Part shown: piece after piece, positions 47,552-56,686 of the stretch
How positions within the stretch are numbered: the stretch's first letter is position 1
How the letters are laid out: every line of letters starts with the position of its first letter
Assembly: GCF_003574655.1 (NCBI RefSeq)
Contig: NZ_QNUM01000001.1
Span: forward strand, 310,001-374,000
Source of the DNA: Cohaesibacter haloalkalitolerans
Lineage (GTDB): Bacteria > Pseudomonadota > Alphaproteobacteria > Rhizobiales > Cohaesibacteraceae
Length of the DNA: 64,000 nucleotides
Reading direction: 5' to 3'
The notes under the pieces: model-generated
Databases searched by the model: none
Seen by the model: the letters and a program-made list of their open reading frames with translations, nothing else
What the model was told of the DNA's origin: nothing
Program-made: the position numbers and the translations under genes

Positions 47552-47950
47552 ATGAAAGTGTTCTACTTAATCATAGGACTAGTGCTGTTTCCCACTTGCG
47601 TTTCAGCTCAGAGTTTCTCCTGTACCTTTGGGCAACCTGCCTGTCTCGATTACGGAGACAAGATTTGCTCGCGTTCGGCGAAATGTGTGAGTGATGATGC
47701 CGTGTGCTTTGATAGTTATCAGTGTAACTATGAGGGCTTCACTTGCAAATCCAACCTTACGGAGTGTGCAGACCAATTTGACTCGCTCAAAACTGACTAT
47801 AATGACCTAGTCACGAAATTTAACGATCTTCTCCAGACCTCTCGTAATCTGTCCTCTGATCTGGATGATGCCCGAAACAGGCTGAATAACGTGCGGTCGT
47901 GTTTAAATGGCGCTCAATCTCTAGAAGATGCAAAAGATTGTGTACCATGA
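47552..47950 (+). CDS. Secreted Cys-rich protein with C-terminal coiled coil
   Basis: I do not recognise a named family. The 132-residue protein has a signal peptide (KVFYLIIGLVLFPTCVSA, cleavage near residue 20) and a compact region of about 45 residues with eight Cys. A heptad-like helix (DQFDSLKTDYNDLVTKFNDL onward, residues about 73-108) and two more Cys near the end follow. This suggests a disulfide-stabilised periplasmic or exported protein that oligomerises. The ribosome site of ATG 47552 is weak; the frame extends upstream across the G10 tract to 47453, and ATG 47474 is an alternative start. Confidence 0.62.
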   Translation: MKVFYLIIGLVLFPTCVSAQSFSCTFGQPACLDYGDKICSRSAKCVSDDAVCFDSYQCNYEGFTCKSNLTECADQFDSLKTDYNDLVTKFNDLLQTSRNLSSDLDDARNRLNNVRSCLNGAQSLEDAKDCVP

Positions 47951-48113
47951 GTTTGCAATCGGTCGCTTGAGCTAAAATGCGAAGCAGGTAGTCTGAATGA
48001 GAGGTTGAACCTCTCTTCAAAGCATTGGTTAGATTATGTCAGGTTGTTTAAAGGCATAAACAATTTGAAAAACATCACCTCAGAGTTTACCAATTATGAG
48101 TGCTCAACCCAAA

Positions 48114-48144
48114 AGAAGCCTTACCGATAGAGGGCTTCTGTTTT
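48114..48144 (+). terminator. Terminator before the restriction operon
   Basis: The stem AGAAGCC / GGCTTCT with a 12-base loop is followed by GTTTT, 33 bp before the hsdR start. It would end transcription from the Cys-rich gene. Confidence 0.75.
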
Positions 48145-48176
48145 AGGGGTCACGGGCAGAGCAAAGGGGTGTATTG

Positions 48177-50624
48177 ATGTCCAATAAGACGGATCTAAGC
48201 GAGCGCGACATTTGCTCGAAGTTCATCACGCCTGCAATCGTTGCTGCTGGTTGGGACCTCCAAACACAAGTTCTTGAAGAGAAGACACTCACAGATGGGC
48301 GCGTCATCGTTAGGGGCAAGTTGGTCTCGAGAGGCAAGCGCAAGCGTGCCGATTATGTCTTATATGCAAAACCGAATATCCCTCTTGCAGTCGTCGAAGC
48401 CAAGGATAACAAACACTCCGTTGGTGATGGGATTCAGCAAGCTCTTACCTATGCCGAGATGCTGCGTGTGCCTTTTGCCTTTTCCTCAAATGGCGATGGC
48501 TTTCTTTTCCACGATATGACAGGCCAAGAGGCCGTTCCTGAAATCCTACTGGCTCTTGATCAGTTTCCTTCACCGTCAGATCTACTCGCTCGCTACAATG
48601 CTTGGCGGGGCATTTCGGCTGCAGCTGAGAGCACAACGCTTCAAAACTATTTCGATGATGGGAAGACACCTCGCTACTATCAAATGAATGCGGTGAATGC
48701 TGCGGTCGAGGCGATTGCCAAAGGGCAGAACCGTCTGCTCCTCGTGATGGCAACAGGAACGGGTAAGACCTTCACAGCTTTCCAGATCATATGGCGGCTC
48801 TGGAAGTCCGGTACAAAGAAACGTATCCTGTTTCTTGCGGACCGAAACATTCTGGTTGACCAGACCATGGTGAATGATTTCCGTCCGTTTCAAGGCGCGA
48901 TGGCCAAGCTCTCCACTCAGGCCAAAACAATCGAACGAGCGGATGGATCGGAAGTTGATCTCCCGCTTGCCGTAGATAAAAAGCGTCGCATTAATACGGC
49001 ATTTGAAATCTATCTCGGGCTTTATCAGGCACTCACAGGGCCGCTTGACTCGCAAAAGATATACAAGGAGCTTTCGCCCGATTTCTTCGATCTTGTGATC
49101 ATCGACGAGTGTCATCGTGGGAGCGCGGCTGAAGACTCAGCTTGGCGAGAAATTCTTGAGCATTTTGCAAGTGCAACGCAAATCGGTATGACCGCTACGC
49201 CAAAAGAAACCGAATATGCATCAAACATCCATTACTTCGGCGAACCGATCTATTCCTACACATTGAAACAGGGCATCGAGGATGGCTTTCTTGCGCCCTA
49301 TAAAGTCGTCAAGGTTCACATTGACCGGGATATCGAAGGCTATCGGCCCGAAAAGGGACAGCTTGATCGTGACGGGATTGAAGTCGAGGACCGGATTTAC
49401 AACACCAAGGATTTCGACCGGACACTGGTCATTGATGACCGCACGAAGATTGTTGCGAAACGCGTCACCCAGTTTTTGAAGGAAAGCGGTGACAGGATGC
49501 AGAAGACTATTGTTTTCTGCGTCGATCAGGAACATGCAGGGCGCATGCGACAGGCATTGATCAATGAAAATGCCGACATGGTAAAAAAGGATGCCCGATA
49601 TGTCATGCGTATTACGGGTAATGATAAAGATGGCCTGAATGAACTCGCCAACTTCATAGACCCGGAAGCAGACTACCCCGTCATTGTCACGACCTCCCGC
49701 CTTCTGAGCACCGGCGTTGATGCCCAGACCTGCCGCTTGATCGTGCTTGATCGTGAGGTCGGCTCGATGACAGAATTCAAGCAGATTGTTGGTCGAGGAA
49801 CGCGGGTCCATCAGGATACGGGCAAATTCTATTTCACGCTGATGGACTTCAGAGGAGCCACTAGCCACTTTGCCGATCCCGATTTTGATGGAGAGCCTGT
49901 CCAGATCTATCAACCATCTGGCGATGGCCCGATGGTTCCATCGGACGATGTCCCTGGAGGAGGACAGGGTGGTGAAGAGAGCGATCCACCAACTGTTGGA
50001 AATCCGATTGGACCTGAAGGACAACCTACTGGGCCAGATGGACCATCTGGGGATAAAAAGCCCAAAATCTATGTCGATGGCGTACGTGCAACAATCGTCA
50101 AGGAGCGTGTCGAGTATCTTGATGCGAATGGCAAACTCATCACGGAAAGCCTTAGGGACTTCACCCGAAAGCATCTCAAGCGCCGCTTTGCTTCGCTGGA
50201 TGATTTCCTGCACCGCTGGAATGCGGAAGAGCGGAAGAAAGCCATCCTCGAGGAACTGGCCGATGAAGGACTTGATCTGGCTGTTATTGGCAAGGAACTC
50301 GATAAGGATCTTGATCCCTTTGATCTCATTTGTCATGTCGCGTTTGGCGCCAAGCCTCTCACTCGCAAGGAACGGGCAGAGAATGTCAAGAAACTGGATA
50401 TCTTCGGCCGCTACGGCGAACAGTCCCGATCCGTTCTGGATGCTCTACTGGACAAGTATGCCGACGATGGAGTGATGGATTTCGAGGACGCCAAAATTCT
50501 CAGTATCAATCCCTTCTCCCAGATGGGAACACCGCTTGAACTGATGCGCTCGTTCGGCAATAAAAAAGACTACCAAAGGGCCATGCATGATTTGCAAAGC
50601 GCCCTTTATAATGAAAGTGCCTGA
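48177..50624 (+). CDS. hsdR: Type I restriction enzyme, HsdR subunit (EcoAI-like)
   Basis: HsdR is the motor and nuclease subunit of type I restriction enzymes. The 815-residue protein starts with a PD-(D/E)XK nuclease domain (ADYVLYAKPNIPLAVVEAKD, with EAK at about 74-76). A superfamily 2 helicase follows with Walker A ATGTGKT at about 192-198, DECH at about 310-313, TATPKE, and motif VI as QIVGRGTR. The Gly/Pro-rich linker after the helicase and the C-terminal helical domain fit the EcoAI (IB) group. AAAGGGG precedes ATG 48177. It is the first gene of a tightly packed operon; hsdM begins 5 bp downstream. Confidence 0.95.
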   Translation: MSNKTDLSERDICSKFITPAIVAAGWDLQTQVLEEKTLTDGRVIVRGKLVSRGKRKRADYVLYAKPNIPLAVVEAKDNKHSVGDGIQQALTYAEMLRVPFAFSSNGDGFLFHDMTGQEAVPEILLALDQFPSPSDLLARYNAWRGISAAAESTTLQNYFDDGKTPRYYQMNAVNAAVEAIAKGQNRLLLVMATGTGKTFTAFQIIWRLWKSGTKKRILFLADRNILVDQTMVNDFRPFQGAMAKLSTQAKTIERADGSEVDLPLAVDKKRRINTAFEIYLGLYQALTGPLDSQKIYKELSPDFFDLVIIDECHRGSAAEDSAWREILEHFASATQIGMTATPKETEYASNIHYFGEPIYSYTLKQGIEDGFLAPYKVVKVHIDRDIEGYRPEKGQLDRDGIEVEDRIYNTKDFDRTLVIDDRTKIVAKRVTQFLKESGDRMQKTIVFCVDQEHAGRMRQALINENADMVKKDARYVMRITGNDKDGLNELANFIDPEADYPVIVTTSRLLSTGVDAQTCRLIVLDREVGSMTEFKQIVGRGTRVHQDTGKFYFTLMDFRGATSHFADPDFDGEPVQIYQPSGDGPMVPSDDVPGGGQGGEESDPPTVGNPIGPEGQPTGPDGPSGDKKPKIYVDGVRATIVKERVEYLDANGKLITESLRDFTRKHLKRRFASLDDFLHRWNAEERKKAILEELADEGLDLAVIGKELDKDLDPFDLICHVAFGAKPLTRKERAENVKKLDIFGRYGEQSRSVLDALLDKYADDGVMDFEDAKILSINPFSQMGTPLELMRSFGNKKDYQRAMHDLQSALYNESA

Positions 50625-50629
50625 ATTCC

Positions 50630-52075
50630 ATGTCCATGAGAAATCTCGTAAAATCGCTCCAACAGATCATGTGGAAGGATGTTGGGGTCGACGGCGATGC
50701 CCAGCGCCTGTCCCAGCTCGTCTGGATGTTCTTCCTCAAAATAATTGATGACCAGGATGAAGCGCTGGAGTTCACGCGGGAGGACTATGTCTCGCCGATC
50801 CCGGAGCGCTTCCAATGGCGCAACTGGGCGGCCGATCCGGAAGGAATAACCGGCGATACCCTGCTAAACTTCATCAATGACGAGCTGTTCCCGGCCTTGA
50901 AAGAGTTGCCAGCTTCCAATGCACGTGCCCGTGTCGTGCAATCGGTCTTTGCCGATGCCTACAACTATATGAAGTCCGGTCAGCTGATGCGGCAGGTGAT
51001 CAACAAGATTTCCGAGGTGGATTTCAACTCCCTCACCGAGCGGCAGCATTTTGGCGACATTTACGAGCAGTTGTTGAACGATCTGCAGAACGCGGGCAAT
51101 GCCGGGGAATATTACACGCCCCGCGCCGTCACCTCCTTCATGGTGCAGCAGATTGATCCGCATCCCGGCGAGATCCTCATGGACCCAGCTTGTGGAACGG
51201 GTGGCTTCCTTACCTGCGCCATGCGCCATATGCGTGAGAAATATGTCAAGCACCCCGAAGACGAAACGCTGATGCAGAGCGCCTTGCGGGCCGTTGAAAA
51301 GAAGCCGCTGCCGCATCTGCTCTGCACTACCAACATGTTGCTCAACAACATCGAGGAACCATCCTGGGTGAAGCATGACAACACGCTCGCTCGCCCTCTG
51401 ATCAGTTGGAGCAAGGATGAGCGCGTTGATATTATTCTCACCAACCCGCCTTTTGGCGGCAAGGAAGAAGATGGCATCGAGAACAACTTCCCCCAGTTTA
51501 AGACCCGCGAAACCGCCGATCTGTTTCTGGCGTTGATTATCCGTCTCTTGAAGAAGAACGGGCGGGCAGCTGTCGTCCTGCCCGATGGCTCGCTGTTTGG
51601 TGAGGGTATCAAGACGCGACTGAAAGAGCATCTGCTCAAGGAATGCAATCTGCACACCATCGTCCGGTTGCCAAACTCGGTCTTCAAACCCTATGCCTCT
51701 ATCGGCACCAACCTGCTGTTCTTCGAGAAGGGATCGCCAACCAAAGACATCTGGTATTGGGAGCACCGTGTGCCCGATACCCAGAAGGCCTATTCGATGA
51801 CCAAGCCGATCAGGCTAGAACATCTGGACGACTGCGCCTCATGGTGGGGAGGACCAACCCGTGAGGGCCGCGAGGAAGGCGAGCGGGCCTGGAAGGTCTC
51901 GATCGACGAAATCCGCGAGCGCAACTTCAACCTCGACATCAAGAACCCCCATGTGACGGAGAAAGATCTCGGTGATCCGGAAACCTTGTTGAAGGATCTA
52001 GCCAAAGCTCAAGCCACTATTGATGCCTTGCGCACCGAACTTAAATCCTTCCTGACGGAGGCCTTGTCCCGATGA
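50630..52075 (+). CDS. hsdM: Type I modification methyltransferase, HsdM subunit
   Basis: HsdM is the adenine-N6 methyltransferase of the system. The 481-residue protein has the HsdM N-terminal helical domain, EYYTPRAVTSFM, the SAM-binding motif DPACGTGGF at about 185-193 and the catalytic NPPFGG at about 273-278. All motifs are intact, so methylation should work together with HsdS. Its stop codon overlaps the start of the next gene (ATGA). Confidence 0.96.
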   Translation: MSMRNLVKSLQQIMWKDVGVDGDAQRLSQLVWMFFLKIIDDQDEALEFTREDYVSPIPERFQWRNWAADPEGITGDTLLNFINDELFPALKELPASNARARVVQSVFADAYNYMKSGQLMRQVINKISEVDFNSLTERQHFGDIYEQLLNDLQNAGNAGEYYTPRAVTSFMVQQIDPHPGEILMDPACGTGGFLTCAMRHMREKYVKHPEDETLMQSALRAVEKKPLPHLLCTTNMLLNNIEEPSWVKHDNTLARPLISWSKDERVDIILTNPPFGGKEEDGIENNFPQFKTRETADLFLALIIRLLKKNGRAAVVLPDGSLFGEGIKTRLKEHLLKECNLHTIVRLPNSVFKPYASIGTNLLFFEKGSPTKDIWYWEHRVPDTQKAYSMTKPIRLEHLDDCASWWGGPTREGREEGERAWKVSIDEIRERNFNLDIKNPHVTEKDLGDPETLLKDLAKAQATIDALRTELKSFLTEALSR

Positions 52076-53157
52076 ACACGCACAGCTTTTCCGAATATGC
52101 ATTGGGTCGCCTGCGTGCAGCGAAAGCGGCCATGCAAGAACGCCCGGACACGCATGAAATTGTTGAAGCAAAAGATACAGTCTTGGCACGATATCAGCCT
52201 GCCTTTCAGCCTGGTGCCATAGAAACGATCGATGAAGAAATTTTGCGATCCTTCCTTTACCTTGAGAATAATCGACACTGGTCTGGCCTTAACCGTCAAG
52301 TCAATCGTGTCTGTGCTGATATGACGGCAACGCGGGCCGCATTGGGTCGCCTTGTTGATGAGACTTGCGCGGTCGAGGACAGAATGCAGCCAGTGACCGA
52401 CATCAAGGGCATGGGCAAAGGAATTATCACGGCCATTCTGCACGTCGCATATCCAGATAAATATGGTGTCTGGAATAACACGTCTAACGATGGTCTCACG
52501 GAGCTTGGCCTGTTTCCTCAGGTAGAGCGAGGGGCTAGCTTCGGTCATCGCTATGCGGCTGTGAATGAAGTTTTGTTACAGCTGGCAAGCGCGCTTAATG
52601 TAGATCTTTGGACGCTCGACGCTGTTTGGTGGTTTCTCCATTCACCGGAGAAAGAAGACTCCACAGAAATGGAAACCGAAGTTCCATTCACATCTATTGC
52701 GTCAACATCAACACCAGCCAACAAGACAACACGTTTTGCTCTCGAACGGCATCTGCATGACTATATGTTTGATAACTGGGATACGCTCGACCTTGCCCGG
52801 GAATGGGACATCTTTGTCCGAGATGGTGAGCCTGAAGCGGGATATGAATTCACCACGCCGATCGGGCGGATTGACTTGCTTGCGAGGCACAAGAGCGAAA
52901 GACGGTGGTTGGTCATCGAGTTGAAACGCGAAAAATCCTCAGATGCCGTTGTAGGACAAGTGCTTCGATATATGGGGTGGGTGTCAAAGCATTTATGTGA
53001 TGATGGGGGCACGGCAGAAGGACTGATTGTGGCAACTGAGGGAGATCCGCAACTTCACTATGCGCTCGAAGTTGTGCCTTCTGTTTCATTTAAGTCCTAT
53101 GAGGTTGAATTTCGGCTCAAAGACGGCCCTTCTTTTGCTGAGTTCGCCAAACCATGA
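52072..53157 (+). CDS. NucS-like PD-(D/E)XK nuclease embedded in the type I RM operon
   Basis: The 361-residue protein has two parts. The N-terminal ~190 residues contain a helix-hairpin-helix-like turn (IKGMGKGIITAIL, about 115-127) and NTSNDGLTELGL, of unknown role. The C-terminal ~140 residues are a PD-(D/E)XK nuclease core of the DUF91/NucS C-terminal type: Asp267 in GRIDLLA and Glu283-x-Lys285 in ELKRE, followed by VVGQVLRYMGWV. The start overlaps the hsdM stop and the stop overlaps the hsdS start (ATGA each time), so it is translated together with the modification subunits. The function is not established; an accessory nuclease or DNA-end-processing partner of the RM complex is inference. 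Confidence 0.8.
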   Translation: MNTHSFSEYALGRLRAAKAAMQERPDTHEIVEAKDTVLARYQPAFQPGAIETIDEEILRSFLYLENNRHWSGLNRQVNRVCADMTATRAALGRLVDETCAVEDRMQPVTDIKGMGKGIITAILHVAYPDKYGVWNNTSNDGLTELGLFPQVERGASFGHRYAAVNEVLLQLASALNVDLWTLDAVWWFLHSPEKEDSTEMETEVPFTSIASTSTPANKTTRFALERHLHDYMFDNWDTLDLAREWDIFVRDGEPEAGYEFTTPIGRIDLLARHKSERRWLVIELKREKSSDAVVGQVLRYMGWVSKHLCDDGGTAEGLIVATEGDPQLHYALEVVPSVSFKSYEVEFRLKDGPSFAEFAKP

Positions 53158-54833
53158 ACGCGGAACGACTTTTAAAGCTCTATGACAATATCAGCGAGGC
53201 ACCGGACGCCATCGTGCGTTTGCGGCGGTTCGTGCTGGATCTGGCTGTGCGCGGGAAACTGGTAGAGCAGGACGCGGCAGATGAACCTGCGTCGAAGCTG
53301 CTGGAGCGAATTGAGAAGAGTAAGGCGGGAATTGTCAAAGAGACAAACATGCGGAAGCCCCGTAAGTTTCCTGACATGGATTCGACCGAAATTTGGGCCG
53401 ATCTGCCCACAAGCTGGGCTTGGACCCAGATTTCGAATCTTGGTTTCATCTCTCCACGAAATGAGGCAGGTGATAGCGATGAAGCCTCATTCGTACCTAT
53501 GCCAATGATCTTCGCCGAATATGGAATTGCGAACGAACATCAACCCCGCACATGGGGAGAAATCAAAAAAGGTTATACGCATTTCGCAGAAGGAGATGTT
53601 GGCCTCGCAAAGATCACGCCCTGTTTTGAAAATGGAAAATCGACAGTTTTTCGCAACCTGACTGGAGGATTCGGAAGCGGCACAACCGAACTTCACATTC
53701 TCAGGCCGGTACTCGTTGACCCCGACTATGTAGTGTTGTTTCTAAAGAGCCCGCAATTCATAAGGACAGGCATTCCAAAGATGACCGGAACCGCGGGGCA
53801 AAAGCGTGTATCCAGCGAGTACTTCACAAGCTCGCCGTTCCCGCTCCCCCCACTAGCCGAGCAGCACCGGATCGTCGCCAAGGTCGATGAGCTGATGGGG
53901 CTGTGTGATCGGCTGGAGGAAGCGCGCAAGGAGCGGGAGGAGACGCGCGACAGGCTCACCACGGCCAGCCTTGCTCTCCTGACTGCACCGGGCACGACCA
54001 AAGCGGACTTCCCTGCCCACGCCGCCTTCGCGCTCGATGCCCTACCCGCCCTCACAACCCGCTCAGACCAGATCAAATCCCTCCGCCAAACCATCCTCAA
54101 CCTTGCAGTCAGGGGGAAATTGGTCGAGCAGGACCCTGCGGATGACGCGGTAGAGCTGGATGCTTCAATTTCACATGGCGACGAGCCATTCGCTATTCCA
54201 GCAGGATGGGCATGGCAGCTATTGGGTAGCCTCGCCAACATGATCAATGGGGACCGCAGCAAAAACTATCCGAACCGAAATGAGTATCAGCCGTCCGGCA
54301 TTGCTTGGATAAACACAGGTCACATACAGCCAGACGGAAGGCTCGATCTGCCCGGGATGCACTACATCTCACGCGAAAAATTTGAAACGCTTCGTTCTGG
54401 GAAAATCCAGTCAGGCGACTTAGTGTATTGTCTTCGCGGAGCCACCTTTGGGAAAACAGGCTTCGTTGAGCCATTTACGGAGGGCGCAATTGCCTCATCG
54501 TTGATGATCATCCGCCTCAAACCCGACTTAGTGGATCGTAAATTTGCTTATAATCTCCTTATGTCACCATATGGGAAGGAACAATTGTTGCGGTTCGACA
54601 ATGGAACAGCACAGCCGAACCTATCGGCCGGCAACGTGAGAAAATACCTGATCCCGCTCCCACCCCTCGCCGAACAACGCCGCATCGTGGCCAAGGTCGA
54701 TGCACTGATGGCGCTCTGCGACCAGCTGGAAACGGCTTTGACAAAGACCGACGCCACCCGCACCCGCCTCCTCGAAGCCCTGCTCCACGAGGCGCTGGAG
54801 CCACCATCAAACAACAAGGAGGCTGCGCAATGA
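53154..54833 (+). CDS. hsdS: Type I specificity subunit HsdS
   Basis: HsdS sets the target sequence of the complex. The 559-residue protein is built as two half-repeats. Each has a conserved segment (LAVRGKLVEQD near residues 30 and 325), a target-recognition domain (about 85-235 and 345-505), and a conserved coiled-coil segment starting PLPPLAEQ and containing RIVAKVD (near 240 and 510). The two recognition domains differ, so the target should be bipartite and asymmetric. The longer-than-average length comes from the N-terminal extension and linker of the EcoAI-type. The stop overlaps the next start (ATGA). Confidence 0.94.
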   Translation: MNAERLLKLYDNISEAPDAIVRLRRFVLDLAVRGKLVEQDAADEPASKLLERIEKSKAGIVKETNMRKPRKFPDMDSTEIWADLPTSWAWTQISNLGFISPRNEAGDSDEASFVPMPMIFAEYGIANEHQPRTWGEIKKGYTHFAEGDVGLAKITPCFENGKSTVFRNLTGGFGSGTTELHILRPVLVDPDYVVLFLKSPQFIRTGIPKMTGTAGQKRVSSEYFTSSPFPLPPLAEQHRIVAKVDELMGLCDRLEEARKEREETRDRLTTASLALLTAPGTTKADFPAHAAFALDALPALTTRSDQIKSLRQTILNLAVRGKLVEQDPADDAVELDASISHGDEPFAIPAGWAWQLLGSLANMINGDRSKNYPNRNEYQPSGIAWINTGHIQPDGRLDLPGMHYISREKFETLRSGKIQSGDLVYCLRGATFGKTGFVEPFTEGAIASSLMIIRLKPDLVDRKFAYNLLMSPYGKEQLLRFDNGTAQPNLSAGNVRKYLIPLPPLAEQRRIVAKVDALMALCDQLETALTKTDATRTRLLEALLHEALEPPSNNKEAAQ

Positions 54834-55183
54834 GCTTTGCTGTTGCCGATGCACTACCAATTTTGAGACGCCATTTGGGAGAAACCGTCAATAAGGTCAA
54901 GCAAGGGGCGAGAAAAGGGTTAGAGAATAAGAAAGTGAATGGCTTTCACACAGGATCAGGCAGAGCCTTAGCTCTTGATGTTTATCCTGGCAATCTTGGA
55001 CGTGTGCGGCTTTGGCTAGAGCCTGCGTCTATTCCCTACATTTCTGGAATTCGATCATTTCCCTACAAAACTTGCGATGATCTTAAACGACAGGAACTGA
55101 AAAACCTGCGCGACAACAAGAGCAACTATATCGAAGTTGAAAATAAAGAGGCGCTTGAGCAGCTTTTGAAATGGTACGTATAG
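54830..55183 (+). CDS. Small protein coupled to hsdS, unknown function
   Basis: The 117-residue protein matches nothing I know. It has a basic N-terminal half (VNKVKQGARKGLENKK), a central beta-rich stretch (ALALDVYPGNLGRVRLWLEPA) and a C-terminal charged helix. Its ATG overlaps the hsdS stop, the third such overlap in the operon, so it is surely expressed with the RM genes. It could be an accessory or antirestriction-control protein; I do not assign a function. Confidence 0.7.
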   Translation: MSFAVADALPILRRHLGETVNKVKQGARKGLENKKVNGFHTGSGRALALDVYPGNLGRVRLWLEPASIPYISGIRSFPYKTCDDLKRQELKNLRDNKSNYIEVENKEALEQLLKWYV

Positions 55184-55260
55184 GCAAATGACCTATCGCT
55201 TTTTGCCCATTTTCTATTCCGGTTGAATAGACAAATTCATTGAACTCGGGAGGAATCAAC

Positions 55261-56331
55261 ATGCCAATCCAGCACGCTATATGGACCGTCTCAACGGACC
55301 CGCAGGAAATCCGACAGGGTATACTGCCTTCTGAGCAGATGCTGGAAGACATGATTGTCAAACAGCCTCGTATTCTGTCCTCAGACTGGATGCTGATCGG
55401 GCGCCAGGTTGATACGGGGCTGGGAGGGCGTGTTGATCTGTTGGCGATCACGCCTGATGGATCACTCGTGTTGGTGGAACTGAAGCGCGACAAGACGCCT
55501 CGCGAGGTGGTGGCCCAGGCACTCGACTATGCAGCATGGCTTGAAAAGCTGGAAGCCGAAGATGTTGTAACTGTTTACTCCCGCTTCAGACCTGGACAAA
55601 GCCTTTCGGCCGACTTTCTGGAGAGGTTCGGGCAGGTTCTGGATGAAGACACGCTCAATGAATCCCATCAGATCGTCATCGTCGCAGCCGAGCTGGATTC
55701 AAGCAGTGAGCGTATAGTCTCCTATCTCAATGACCGAGGGCTGGCCATCAACGTTCTCTTCTTCCAGGTCTTTGATCATGGAACCGAGCAGCTTCTCAGC
55801 CGCGCATGGCTCATTGACCCGGGCGAAGTGCAAGTCAAATCGGTCAGCACAGGTCGCAAGGGTGAAAAAGAGCCTTGGAACGGCGAATACTATGTCAGTT
55901 ATGGCGAAGGATTAGATCGTAGTTGGACTGAGGCGGTTAAATTCGGTTTTGTCTGTGGTGGTGGTGGAACATGGTACAGCAATTCACTGCGCATGCTGAG
56001 CGAAGGAGATCGTATCTGGGTTAAGATTCCGGGGCAGGGATTTGTTGGTGTCGGTCGTGTTACAGGAAGTCGCTTATCAGCGTCCGAGTTTAAAATTGAA
56101 GACAAACCCGCACTGGAAGTTTTAACTGCTCGATATCATCGGCAATTCGAAGACGACGCTGAGAACTGTGAATATTTTGTTCCGGTTGAGTGGGAGAAAA
56201 CTGTATCAAGCAGACAAGCTGTTCAGGAGCTAGGTATGTTTGGTAATCAGAACACAGTCTGCAAGCCAGTAACACCGTCTTGGAGGACCACAGTTGATCG
56301 TTTGAAGACGATATTCGGTATTTCAATCTGA
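55261..56331 (+). CDS. PD-(D/E)XK nuclease with PUA/EVE-like C-terminal domain
   Basis: The 356-residue protein has an N-terminal DUF91/NucS-like nuclease core with Asp59 in GRVDLLA and Glu73-x-Lys75 in ELKRD, then a helical region. The C-terminal domain (about 205-320) contains SWTEAVKFGFVCGGGGTWYS and GDRIWVKIPGQGFVGVGRVTG, which looks like a PUA/EVE-like modified-base reader. Such fusions could form modification-dependent restriction enzymes; that is inference. GGGAGG precedes ATG 55261, and the gene lies 77 bp after the RM operon in the same direction. Confidence 0.75.
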   Translation: MPIQHAIWTVSTDPQEIRQGILPSEQMLEDMIVKQPRILSSDWMLIGRQVDTGLGGRVDLLAITPDGSLVLVELKRDKTPREVVAQALDYAAWLEKLEAEDVVTVYSRFRPGQSLSADFLERFGQVLDEDTLNESHQIVIVAAELDSSSERIVSYLNDRGLAINVLFFQVFDHGTEQLLSRAWLIDPGEVQVKSVSTGRKGEKEPWNGEYYVSYGEGLDRSWTEAVKFGFVCGGGGTWYSNSLRMLSEGDRIWVKIPGQGFVGVGRVTGSRLSASEFKIEDKPALEVLTARYHRQFEDDAENCEYFVPVEWEKTVSSRQAVQELGMFGNQNTVCKPVTPSWRTTVDRLKTIFGISI

Positions 56332-56359
56332 TAAGGGACAAAAGCACGGGGTTCGCATT

Positions 56360-56686
56360 GTGGAGATCCAGGGAGAGCCTTGGTTCGTCGCTGCTGATGT
56401 CTGCAAGGCACTGGATCTTCCGTTGGCAGGTGGGGCTGGACGATACCTTCAAAACATTGACAGTGATGAGAAGAAGACACTACGCCGCACCGACTGCAAC
56501 GATCTGTTCGTTGGAGTTCGTGCCCCATCCTACTTGGTCATCTCCGAGTCCTGCCTCTACAAACTGATCCTTCGCTCGGACAAGCCTCAGGCCAAGCAGT
56601 TCCAAGACTGGGTGACCAGGGATGTCCTGCCAGCGATCCGCAAGACCGGATCTTATGTGACTGAGCGATCCCCACAATGGTTTTGA
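56360..56686 (+). pseudogene. Phage antirepressor BRO-N domain remnant
   Basis: The frame encodes a BRO-N domain: GEPWFVAADVCKALDL, then YLQNIDSDEKKTL, LVISESCLYKLILRSDKPQAKQFQDWVTRDVLPAIRKTGSY. The similarity already starts upstream of the GTG at 56360 (codons for VRIVEIQ from about 56351), but no good start exists there and the frame is closed by a stop at 56303-56305. After the BRO-N domain the frame stops, so the usual C-terminal domain is missing. I read it as a truncated phage gene, although a short functional BRO-N protein cannot be excluded. Confidence 0.7.
56667..56677 (+). repeat. 11-bp inverted repeat, left copy, flanking the recombinase
   Basis: GATCCCCACAA occurs here in the 3' end of the BRO-N frame, and inverted (TTGTGGGGATC) at 57454-57464, so the two copies flank the serine recombinase gene. 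Confidence 0.5.
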
